From positions 1 to 21,072 of the IMG/VR virus record IMGVR_UViG_3300010153_000154: 21,072 bases of DNA. One strand, written 5' to 3'. The translations under genes and the position numbers were made by a program. Origin of the DNA: a virus. Of this stretch, positions 7,554-13,527 are shown in pieces (the stretch's first letter is position 1; each line of letters opens with the position of its first letter). Under the pieces are notes generated by a model. It had not been told where the DNA came from. It did no database searches and saw only the letters and a list, made by a program, of their open reading frames with translations.

Positions 7554-7584
7554 TGTACTGTTTTTTTGTATTTCTTTCTGGTCA

Positions 7585-7755
7585 TTAACCGTTACTGTTT
7601 CTCTTGTTTGTTAACTTCAACTCCTCAGTAAGCTTCAATATTAACTCACTCACCGGGATGCCTAACGACATAGCCTTACTCCTTAATAATTCTATATCTG
7701 ATTCATACATCCAAGCGCGAAGCTGCCTCTTCTCCGGGTCTCGTTTGTTTGGCAT
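7585..7755 (-). CDS. Small ribbon-helix-helix-like protein, first gene of the replication operon
   Basis: 56 aa, ATG 7755-7753, TAA 7587-7585. A basic N-terminus (PNKRDPEKRQ) leads into a strand (LRAWMYES), a helix (DIELLRSKAMSLG) and a second helix (PVSELILKLTEELK), matching the Arc/MetJ/CopG layout with the glycine turn between helices. It is probably a DNA-binding dimer, and as first gene after the divergent control region it may autoregulate the operon. The longer plus-strand open frame across this region reads like an antisense shadow, while this frame has clear domain logic. Confidence 0.65.
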   Translation of the reverse strand: MPNKRDPEKRQLRAWMYESDIELLRSKAMSLGIPVSELILKLTEELKLTNKRNSNG

Positions 7756-7955
7756 AACTGCATTTATATTTCATACTATATGTCGATTGTCTCAACGGAA
7801 GAACTGTAGAGATAGGTGTATGGTTGTAAAGGATTATTTTCATACATTGAAAAATAAATTGTTGCGTTGTGATACAGTGTCTGTACGTTTCTTTTAGCGG
7901 GGCTGTTGAGCGCCCCCTTTATGAAAGCAATGACGACTGAGAAAGGAACTACAAT
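7756..7955. promoter_or_regulatory. Divergent control region between two RHH genes
   Basis: 200 bp without a gene, separating the minus-strand replication operon from the plus-strand RHH gene. It contains a perfect inverted repeat TACAG-TGT-CTGTA (7873-7885), a plausible plus-strand promoter TTGAAA (7847-7852) with a weak -10 (TGATAC, 7870-7875) that overlaps the inverted repeat, and a GC hairpin (GGGGC, 8-nt loop, GCCCC) near 7900-7917 followed by TTT, which could attenuate the plus transcript. The overlap of palindrome and promoter is the layout of a repressor operator. The promoter elements are weakly supported. Confidence 0.5.
7873..7885. promoter_or_regulatory. Operator-like inverted repeat TACAG-N3-CTGTA
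   Basis: TACAGTGTCTGTA, a perfect 5-bp inverted repeat around TGT. It is located in the divergent gap at the putative -10 of the plus-strand RHH gene, suited to binding by a small dimeric repressor such as one of the neighbouring RHH proteins. Confidence 0.45.
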
Positions 7956-8135
7956 ATGAGAGCTACTGTCGGCTTCTCTTGCCAAGAGAAGCTTCTCTCC
8001 CAGATTGACACAAGGGCCGAGGAACTCGGCCTCACTAGGTCGGGCTACATCCAGATGCTTGTTCGACAGGATGTCATTAAGTTCAGCGGCCAAGAGCTTG
8101 CTGTTGCTGTCGCCCCCAAAAAGAAGAAGCGGTAA
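7956..8135 (+). CDS. Plus-strand ribbon-helix-helix regulator
   Basis: 59 aa, ATG 7956-7958 with GAAAGGA about 8 nt upstream. The N-terminal strand (MRATVGFSC), helix (QEKLLSQIDTRAEELG), turn and second helix (RSGYIQMLVRQDVIKF) fit the CopG/Arc ribbon-helix-helix fold well. The tail ends in a basic run (APKKKKR), probably non-specific DNA contact. It is the only plus-strand gene between the integrase and the right edge. Its stop is 1 bp from the convergent RlpA-like gene's stop, so transcription of one opposes the other. It is likely a repressor acting on the divergent control region just upstream. The antisense 125-codon frame here lacks domain features and was rejected. Confidence 0.75.
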   Translation: MRATVGFSCQEKLLSQIDTRAEELGLTRSGYIQMLVRQDVIKFSGQELAVAVAPKKKKR

Positions 8136-8136
8136 T

Positions 8137-8604
8137 TTACAGTCGCTCCACATGAACTGAGATAACTCCCGCCGCTGGCTGAGCTAGGCGCTTGAATGCG
8201 CCAAGACTTAAATCAATCCTCCTTGTCTTCAAGGAGTTAGGCTTCCCTTTTTTTCTAAGGTCTAGCCCCGGCCCCTTATCCACTACTGTTACCACAATAG
8301 AACGGGTACGGCCTAGACTTACGCGAAGCTTGGTTCCAGGGGGGAACTCCCAGCTTGCACACACAAGCTTCGATGAGTCATACCGCTTACCATATGCTGT
8401 TAGCGTGGTACAATCCTCGTAACCACCCTTGCCGTCAGGCTTACCGTACCAACTTGCAACGGTGTCGAAGCCGCCCCCCTTGTCTTGGGCGCATGCCGCT
8501 AAAAAGAAAAGGGTGGGACAAAAGAGTCCCACCCCAGTAACCATCTGCCTGATACACACAATAGCACCAGCAGAAAATCTATAGTATTTATTAAATGTCT
8601 TCAT
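8137..8604 (-). CDS. RlpA-like double-psi beta-barrel lipoprotein
   Basis: 155 aa from ATG 8604-8602, just after the previous stop (8608-8606); a longer frame from 8676 exists but would bury the signal peptide. A hydrophobic segment (GVGLFCPTLFFLAAC) ends in lipobox LAAC with lipidation at C38. The mature part has RlpA landmarks: ASWYG (50-54), TAYGKRYD, PPGTKLRVSL, VVTVVDKGPG, and RRIDLSLGAFKRLA near the C-terminus. RlpA proteins bind or cleave denuded peptidoglycan glycan at the septum. In a phage this could aid lysis, wall remodelling or exclusion. The SPOR domain of full-length RlpA is absent. A weaker internal start at M21 would also give a lipoprotein signal. Confidence 0.88.
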   Translation of the reverse strand: MKTFNKYYRFSAGAIVCIRQMVTGVGLFCPTLFFLAACAQDKGGGFDTVASWYGKPDGKGGYEDCTTLTAYGKRYDSSKLVCASWEFPPGTKLRVSLGRTRSIVVTVVDKGPGLDLRKKGKPNSLKTRRIDLSLGAFKRLAQPAAGVISVHVERL

Positions 8605-8605
8605 G

Positions 8606-8797
8606 TCAACTGTTTGGTTTAATGTAGTAGTCCCGGTTGGTTGCGATCTCGTACATTGCCTGAACCCCCTTGGCATTAAGGCAATCCACTTGTCGCTTGA
8701 TCATCGATCTCTGCACTCCCGTTATTTTTAGGTCAGCCGCCGTACTGTTCATCATGGCTTGCAGCCTTTTAGGTCTGTCCTTTTTATTGGTGTTCAT
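8606..8797 (-). CDS. Small basic protein of unknown function
   Basis: 63 aa, Lys/Arg-rich N-terminus (NTNKKDRPKRLQ), then a probable helical region (STAADLKITGVQRSMIKRQVDCLNAKG) and a short C-terminal helix. The ITGVQRSMIKRQ segment could be a small HTH, but this is weak. No family is recognised. It is the first gene downstream (minus-strand sense) of the 18-bp repeat array, 22 bp from the array's decayed end, and is almost fused to the RlpA-like gene (1 nt between stop and start). If the array is transcribed as a leader, this gene lies at its 3' end. Confidence 0.5.
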   Translation of the reverse strand: MNTNKKDRPKRLQAMMNSTAADLKITGVQRSMIKRQVDCLNAKGVQAMYEIATNRDYYIKPNS

Positions 8798-8819
8798 TTG
8801 TTGTTAGCTCTTTTTGATT

Positions 8820-9460
8820 GGTTCTCTCAAACGGTTTGGCTCGCTCTTTCTCGGATGGTTCTCTCTTCTTTCATGGCTCGTTCTAGCACCAAGGTTCTCT
8901 CTGAGATGGTGACTCGTTCGTTCATAGTGGTACACTCCTGTTGCATAACCTCGTTCAATTTTCATGGCTCCCTCATATCTAATGACTCGTTCGGTTTGGG
9001 TGGTTCTCTCTGACCGAATGACTCGTTCCACAGCGTGGTTCTCTCATATTTTATGACTCGCTCAAAACTAATGTGCCTGTCTTAATCATTGACTCGTTCT
9101 CGTCGCATGGTTCTCGCTATTGTGATGACTCGTTCTGTTGTATTGGTTCTCTCAGCGAGCTTGACTCGTTCGGCCTCAGTGGCTCTCTCTCTCCTATTGA
9201 CTCGTTCGCGGGGGATGGTTCTCTCTATTGTGGTGACTCGTTCTTCATAATTGGTTCTCTCCCAGATGTATGACTCGTTCTATTTTCCCGGTTCTCTCAT
9301 GGACAGTGACTCGTTCTCAATCTTTGGTTCTCTCAGGCAAGATGACTCGTTCATTACTAGTGGTTCTCTCTCCAGTAGTGACTCGTTCAACTCAATTGGT
9401 TCTCTCTCCCCTATTGACTCGTTCCATATATCTGGTTCTCTCTCAGTATATGACTCGCAT
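8820..9460 (-). repeat. 36-box alternating short repeat array (18/36-bp period), non-coding
   Basis: 641 bp containing 18 boxes of type A (plus strand TGACTCGTTC) alternating strictly with 18 of type B (TGGTTCTCTC). I located each 9-base box: A at 8838, 8875, 8911, 8948, 8984, 9020, 9055, 9091, 9127, 9163, 9199, 9235, 9272, 9308, 9344, 9380, 9416, 9452; B at 8820, 8857, 8893, 8929, 8966, 9002, 9037, 9073, 9109, 9145, 9181, 9217, 9253, 9290, 9326, 9362, 9398, 9434. Thirteen of each are exact. Gaps between 9-mers are 9 bases in 31 of 35 cases (10 at 8847, 8938, 9262; 8 at 9029), and 32 of 35 gaps end in T, so the true box is 10 bases plus about 8 variable. Gap sequences differ. Reading frames are broken by stops and length slips. 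Boxes near 9460 are clean; those near 8820 are degenerate. Function unknown. Confidence 0.95.
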
Positions 9461-9475
9461 AATTTTAGGTTTATT

Positions 9476-9781
9476 TTATTTTTTACCTTTGGCTATGGCT
9501 TGTACTTCTTCCGAGTATACGGTGTGTTTTGTTGCTTCCTCGTCATACAGGTGGTCGGTGGTTACATATTTCTCCTTGCTCCTTTCTACCGCTGATGTTA
9601 ATTGGAATTCCATAGCATCCAATGTTCGTATTTCGGATAGCGATATGTCCCGCATCTCTTTTATGCTCTCGTTTATTCCACCTAGTTTAAGGATTGCGTT
9701 TTCAACCTCTTTTATCAGGTTGATAGTATCCTCTAACCAATGGTCGCCGTTTTTTTCTTGTCTCTTGTTCTTCTTACTCAT
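9476..9781 (-). CDS. Predicted coiled-coil protein adjacent to the repeat array
   Basis: 101 aa. Highly charged with a basic N-terminus (SKKNKRQEKNG), then long helical stretches with hydrophobic heptad spacing (LEDTINLIKEVENAILKL and about 40-75). No transmembrane segment and no recognised family. The stop codon lies 15 bp from the first clean box of the repeat array, so a minus-strand transcript of this gene would run directly into the array. The tight placement makes it a candidate partner (box-binding or array-associated), by inference only. Confidence 0.55.
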   Translation of the reverse strand: MSKKNKRQEKNGDHWLEDTINLIKEVENAILKLGGINESIKEMRDISLSEIRTLDAMEFQLTSAVERSKEKYVTTDHLYDEEATKHTVYSEEVQAIAKGKK

Positions 9782-9826
9782 GGTTTTTATTTTATTTTGT
9801 GTAGTGTTTTGTTTACATTAGGTTTA

Positions 9827-10636
9827 CTACGCTGCTTTCTCAGCTAAAGGCGCTGGCCTAAAATGTGCATGCCCCATGTGTGCAATGGGGTAAGGCAACG
9901 GTGGCGCTTGCTTGTAGTGGTGGCGGTAAGCCACATCATGCCAATGTGACAGGAACAGCTTCACCGCATACCTCTTAGCCCTTGCATGAATGTGACCAGC
10001 GGGTAACTTCCCAATGCTATACGACTTGTGCGCTTCAGTCTTCTTGCCAACCCGCTTGGCCCCGGCGTCAGCTTGAGCTTTATACTCAAGCCGTTCGTTC
10101 TTCTCGTTCTCGTAAGCCTTACGTTCCTCAAATATTTTTCCATAGATATCCGAGTCAAGGTTCTTGGTCTTCACAAAACACTCTCCCATTTTCCAGCAGA
10201 GTGTCTTGAGGTTAGCGTTCCAAGGCCGCTTCTCTCCTTTGTTCCATACGGATGTGGGGTCTTGGCCAGCGAACCGCCATATGTGTCCCACGGTTGGGGC
10301 TTGAGTAATGTCCACATAAGCAAGCAGCCCAGCGGACAAGACAGGCCCAATGCCAGTGATCCCCATAGACCACTGACCTATCGGATGGCCAAGTGCATAC
10401 TTGTTTAGGGCTTTCTTGATGTTGTCCTCCAAGGACAGGTTGATCTCACCAACCCACGACATCACTTCGGACGGTTCGGATTCCTCTTCAAGCCCACGCA
10501 CCTGTGCAGCACTGCGAATCCTCGCGTTCTGCATTTGGTAGTAGGTGTCCACCAAGAACCTAGCTTGGTGATCGGTCATTGTTGCGCTTGCTTTGAGCAA
10601 GTCTTTGTCTAGTTTTACTTTTGCTTTTGTGTTCAT
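9827..10636 (-). CDS. IS110-type helix-hairpin-helix (Transposase_20-like) domain protein, stand-alone
   Basis: 269 aa. Residues about 90-130 (MGITGIGPVLSAGLLAYVDI, then IWRFAGQDP) match the helix-hairpin-helix region of IS110/IS116 transposases. The following part has basic/aromatic segments (WNKGEKRPWNANLK) and a C-terminal HIHARAKRYAVKLFLSHW block with clustered His, including a His-rich tail. The N-terminal DEDD RuvC-like domain of true IS110 transposases is missing, replaced by about 85 helical residues, and no element ends are seen. It is therefore probably a domesticated DNA-binding or structure-specific protein rather than an active transposase. It lies one gene from the repeat array. 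Confidence 0.65.
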   Translation of the reverse strand: MNTKAKVKLDKDLLKASATMTDHQARFLVDTYYQMQNARIRSAAQVRGLEEESEPSEVMSWVGEINLSLEDNIKKALNKYALGHPIGQWSMGITGIGPVLSAGLLAYVDITQAPTVGHIWRFAGQDPTSVWNKGEKRPWNANLKTLCWKMGECFVKTKNLDSDIYGKIFEERKAYENEKNERLEYKAQADAGAKRVGKKTEAHKSYSIGKLPAGHIHARAKRYAVKLFLSHWHDVAYRHHYKQAPPLPYPIAHMGHAHFRPAPLAEKAA

Positions 10637-10653
10637 TGTGTTTTTGTTATGTG

Positions 10654-11154
10654 CTATTGGTACTGGATAACGGGAGTCTCACCCGAAAGTAACTGATTGA
10701 TTCTGTATTCGTTTAGGCATGGGTATATAACTGATGCTTGGTTAAGCATTTTCTTAACATGGATTAGCTTCACATAGTCGCCCCTCGACAGGTATCCTTC
10801 AAAATGTTTCAAGTAGAATTGATCGACACCGTTCTCGCCTATTGAGTAGTCGGGGTTAACGACCACCTTGCGGGTAACACTCTTGTTGAACTGCTTGAGT
10901 TGCCTTGACTCTCCTTCCCTTATCTCACACAGGGGTTTCCTCGCGCTTGTGGGTATACAATTACTGGCGATCAACTCCCTGCGTTCTCTGTTGTCATCCT
11001 TTTCGTTTTGAAGGTAAAAGGAGAAGTACGGATAGGCATCGCAAAGGATGTTCGCCACGCTGTAGTCAAGCGTCTGCAAAGCGTACTTCTGCGAATCCCC
11101 GTAAACCTTATGTGTCGCTACCATGTAGTAGACGGTGGGTAGGTCGTAGTTCAC
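10654..11154 (-). CDS. Hypothetical protein
   Basis: 166 aa, GTG start at 11154-11152 overlapping the previous TGA stop (GTGA), which supports the choice. Tyr-rich throughout. The N-terminal part (YYMVATHKVYGDSQKYALQT) and C-terminal helical part (SRGDYVKLIHVKKMLNQASV) look globular and soluble. No motif is recognised. It belongs to the run of small early genes right of the HhH gene. Confidence 0.6.
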   Translation of the reverse strand: MNYDLPTVYYMVATHKVYGDSQKYALQTLDYSVANILCDAYPYFSFYLQNEKDDNRERRELIASNCIPTSARKPLCEIREGESRQLKQFNKSVTRKVVVNPDYSIGENGVDQFYLKHFEGYLSRGDYVKLIHVKKMLNQASVIYPCLNEYRINQLLSGETPVIQYQ

Positions 11155-11339
11155 TTGCCCTTCCTTTCATCGGCTGCGATCTCTTCATCTGTAAGCCACC
11201 GCCATGTTGGAGGCTTGTTAGCTTCCTTGATTTCCCATTTATGAACAGCCTCGTCGATGTCTTTCTTTGCCCCAAATAACGTATGATCAGGGTACGCATC
11301 CGACACTTCAAACTCATCACCTCTATTGTGGAATACCAT
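11151..11339 (-). CDS. Small hypothetical protein
   Basis: 62 aa, acidic/charged with several Trp (HKWEIKEA, PPTWRWLTDEE). It is closely packed: 2 bp after the previous gene's stop and a 4-bp overlap with the next start, which supports its reality. No recognised fold; probably an early phage accessory protein. Confidence 0.55.
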   Translation of the reverse strand: MVFHNRGDEFEVSDAYPDHTLFGAKKDIDEAVHKWEIKEANKPPTWRWLTDEEIAADERKGK

Positions 11340-11341
11340 AA

Positions 11342-11668
11342 TTATTTATTCTCCTTTCGGCTCATTGTTACTCCCCCTTCAGAGTCGTAACTCCACTCAT
11401 ATGCGAAGTAGTCCTTAGAGGCGTAGCTATAGAACCAACTGCCCGTGGTGTAACACCATTGGGATACCTTGTTCCATGCGCTGCTACCCTCTGTGTTCTT
11501 AGGGTTGTAAAGGGGAGCACTCCATGTGGTCGTGCCGTCACCCCATACACCAAACGCAAACTCCACTAGGACATACCCAGCGAAGTCCGTGATCGAGTTA
11601 GCTGCTGATTTAATCATGCCAACCCTTGGGTTTCTGATCAGCATGGTTGTTCTTTTTTGTATGCTCAT
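11342..11668 (-). CDS. Hypothetical aromatic-rich protein
   Basis: 108 aa from ATG 11668-11666, chosen because AAGGAG lies about 5 nt upstream and the ATG overlaps the previous TGA (ATGA); an in-frame ATG at 11701 is less likely. After a basic N-terminus comes a Gly/Trp/Tyr-rich region (GDGTTTWSAPLYN, GSWFYSYASKDYFAYEW). No family is recognised. It has no transmembrane segment strong enough to call. Confidence 0.6.
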   Translation of the reverse strand: MSIQKRTTMLIRNPRVGMIKSAANSITDFAGYVLVEFAFGVWGDGTTTWSAPLYNPKNTEGSSAWNKVSQWCYTTGSWFYSYASKDYFAYEWSYDSEGGVTMSRKENK

Positions 11669-11889
11669 TTGTCTCCTTGCTCTTTCTCTGTTAACGGCCA
11701 TGTTCCATCGAACTCAAATGACCCTAGTGTTTTATACTTGTCCTTGCCGTGAACTTGTCTGAGGTAAGTCACCGTTCCCGGCGATCCTCTCAGGCAGTCC
11801 ATGTCTTTTAGCAGCGTTGTCGCCACTCGCTTTGTCCCTTCAAACTCCGTGTCCAATCGGACATGGGTAGTATTCTTTGGCGCTTTCAT
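11665..11889 (-). CDS. Small hypothetical protein
   Basis: 74 aa, mixed charge, predicted mostly beta (VTYLRQVHGKDKYKTLGSFEF). It begins 1 bp after the upstream gene's stop and ends in a 4-bp overlap with the following start, consistent with a coupled operon. No recognised family. Confidence 0.55.
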   Translation of the reverse strand: MKAPKNTTHVRLDTEFEGTKRVATTLLKDMDCLRGSPGTVTYLRQVHGKDKYKTLGSFEFDGTWPLTEKEQGDK

Positions 11890-11890
11890 A

Positions 11891-12466
11891 TTATGGGTTC
11901 CTTACTAAGACTTGTTGGTTATGCAGACTTCCTGTTCCGTGCTTGGCGGATAGCTCTGGCACATCAGATGAATGAACAATACTTAACGACTCCTTGAACT
12001 TGTAGGTGTAGGTTCCGTTTGAGTTTCTACTGATACAGAAGTATTTCAGTACAGGCTCGGTGTTAAACCAGCGGCCCTTCTTGTTTGTCTCGTTGCAAAC
12101 AGAGGTGGCTATATGATCCTTGTCTTCAAAGATACTGACCTCATTGTAATATCCTAAACCCTTCTTGGTTGTCTCATTGCAAATGGGACGGGAGTTTACC
12201 GAGACAAAGAAGTCATACATCCCCATAGGGATTAACATTTCATTGTCCCAACCTCGCGTGTATTTATCATAGAAGTTTAGCACCTCGTTAACGCTTGTCC
12301 CAAACAGGTCATGCAGTTGCTCATCGTTCCACCCACCACAGTCTTCACAGTTCTTAACCAGCGTGGAAATCTTGTGAAGGAAGGGGCAGTTCTTGCTGAC
12401 GATCTTATAAAAAAGCGCCTTGCTGTTGGCTTTCTTCTTCCTCGGTTTCCCTGTTGTTTTGTTCAT
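11891..12466 (-). CDS. Hypothetical protein with an internal repeat
   Basis: 191 aa. Lys-rich N-terminus, CEDCGGW (40-46), then two copies of a short element: PICNETTKKGLGYYN and SVCNETNKKGRWFNT, about 29 residues apart. This suggests tandem duplication of a Cys/Asn/Lys-Gly hairpin, possibly metal- or ligand-binding. The start overlaps the preceding 68-aa gene by 62 bp in another frame, an unusually long overlap, so the true start may be further in, but no better Met is visible before residue about 77. Family unknown. Confidence 0.6.
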   Translation of the reverse strand: MNKTTGKPRKKKANSKALFYKIVSKNCPFLHKISTLVKNCEDCGGWNDEQLHDLFGTSVNEVLNFYDKYTRGWDNEMLIPMGMYDFFVSVNSRPICNETTKKGLGYYNEVSIFEDKDHIATSVCNETNKKGRWFNTEPVLKYFCISRNSNGTYTYKFKESLSIVHSSDVPELSAKHGTGSLHNQQVLVRNP

Positions 12467-12611
12467 ATATTTGTTCGATTATGTTGCTTATTGTGTGTGT
12501 CCAGTAGGGAGCACCCGCCGCCTCAGCCTCGACCAGAAAGGTCTGGAGGCTGGGGTGACGTAGTGAATCCTTGTCCCTCTTGGTAATCTTAATGACATAT
12601 TCCTCTGGCAT
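12405..12611 (-). CDS. Small hypothetical protein
   Basis: 68 aa. It starts at ATG 12611-12609, overlapping the upstream stop by 1 nt (TAATG). The N-terminal two thirds look globular (EYVIKITKRDKDSLRHPSL, helical ISNIIEQIYEQNN), while the last 15 residues are acidic/Gln-rich and lie in the 62-bp overlap with the next gene. No recognised family. The acidic tail might be a by-product of overlap. Confidence 0.5.
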   Translation of the reverse strand: MPEEYVIKITKRDKDSLRHPSLQTFLVEAEAAGAPYWTHTISNIIEQIYEQNNRETEEEESQQQGAFL

Positions 12612-13492
12612 TATTTTGTTTTAGGTTTTGTAATCGCATTATTAACAAGCTTGCTAAGCTTGGGGACTAACGCCGAGAACTCTTCCCTAGTTATCGACCC
12701 TTCATTGAAGCAGAACCTAATTTCGCAATCATCGTCTTGAATAAGACCCTTGCCGCCAGTTGATGCCCACATACTGTCCACCTCTATATAGACTGGAGCG
12801 TTAGCGTTCTTGTTGTTGAACCATGATGAGCACCAAGAACTATTATGGGCCTTCTCCATTTCGTAGGATGGAGAGAACCAGACTTTCTTTTTCCGTATAA
12901 CTTCCTTGCATGCCTCGCATAGCTTAGCCTCGCCTGTTGCTACCCCAACCAAGGTGGGTAGGTACGCTTGGTATATGCCCAACTCCTTCTCTAGTCGCTT
13001 GATGAAGCCCTCGGTTGTGGCAAGTGCTGATCGAGGGAGCACACACCCGTTGTTCCGCGCCCATTTATTTCTAGTGTTCTGGTTTAACTTCGATAGCTCA
13101 GTGGAGTAATCATACCCTGCATACCCATGAGCCAAGGTAAACGGGCTGGCCTCATCCTCACCTCCGTTGTAGTCAGTCCATGTGGGCCAACCAAAGGACA
13201 GGTGGAATCTCCCATCCCCTGAGTTGAAGGATATCGTCATAGACATATCCAGTTTCCATAGGGGTGTCTCTTTACAGTCAGGGTAGGCAACATCATATGC
13301 TTCCCCTTGACCTTCTGGTTTCCAAGCGAACTTGATCTCCGCTTGGCAATCTGAAGAGTCCACCTTTACATCGTCAGGCTCAACGCCACGAACCGCAAAG
13401 AGGGTGCTAAGCTCTTTGCTAAGTTCGATGACCGCTTTACTGAACGTCTCCGAGTTCGTTGACAGTAACTTGTTTGCAGTTAAGTAACTCAT
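12611..13492 (-). CDS. Hypothetical protein with CxxC motif
   Basis: 293 aa. The first 60 residues are helical, followed by a beta-rich middle (LDMSMTISFNSGDGRFHLSF) with many Trp, a helix (FIKRLEKELGIYQAYL), CEACKEVI (a possible half zinc site), and a C-terminal beta/helix part. No family is recognised. It is preceded by palindromic motif copy 2 in the gap to the VWA gene, so it is probably controlled together with the MoxR-DUF3150-VWA set upstream. Confidence 0.65.
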   Translation of the reverse strand: MSYLTANKLLSTNSETFSKAVIELSKELSTLFAVRGVEPDDVKVDSSDCQAEIKFAWKPEGQGEAYDVAYPDCKETPLWKLDMSMTISFNSGDGRFHLSFGWPTWTDYNGGEDEASPFTLAHGYAGYDYSTELSKLNQNTRNKWARNNGCVLPRSALATTEGFIKRLEKELGIYQAYLPTLVGVATGEAKLCEACKEVIRKKKVWFSPSYEMEKAHNSSWCSSWFNNKNANAPVYIEVDSMWASTGGKGLIQDDDCEIRFCFNEGSITREEFSALVPKLSKLVNNAITKPKTK

Positions 13493-13510
13493 TGTATTAT
13501 TTATTGGTTA

Positions 13511-13527
13511 ATATCTGGCCCAGTTAT
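13511..13527 (-). promoter_or_regulatory. Palindromic intergenic motif, copy 2
   Basis: ATATCTGGCCCAGTTAT, with flanks extending the symmetry (TTA before, TAtt after). It lies between the VWA gene (its stop at 13529-13527 overlaps the motif end) and the 293-aa gene whose ATG is 18 nt further on. Confidence 0.75.

Noticed and set aside
7604-7897. Plus-strand 97-codon frame
   Set aside because: Antisense to the 56-aa RHH gene and crossing the divergent control region. Composition looks like a shadow.
7776-8153. Minus-strand 125-codon frame
   Set aside because: Antisense to the plus-strand RHH gene, which has a Shine-Dalgarno and domain logic. The minus frame shows no recognisable features and would overlap the RlpA-like gene's end.
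8804-9031. Minus-strand open frame of 75 codons in the array (ERT/ERV repeats)
   Set aside because: It covers only the decayed end. The same frame is stopped in the clean part, so it is a by-product of box composition.
8820-9460. CRISPR array
   Set aside because: Repeats are 10 bp with 8-bp spacers and two alternating repeat types, far from the 23-50 bp repeats and about 30 bp spacers of CRISPR. No cas genes are seen.
8759-9821. Plus-strand open frames across the array (repeating DSFxxxGSLxxx or TRSxxxVLSxxx)
   Set aside because: Frames are interrupted by stops (for example TGA at 9011) and by 8- and 10-base spacers. The boxes are conserved at nucleotide level including silent positions while the codons between them vary freely, and flanking genes are all on the other strand.
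9827-10636. Intact IS110 insertion sequence
   Set aside because: The DEDD catalytic domain is missing and no element boundaries or flanking duplications are visible.
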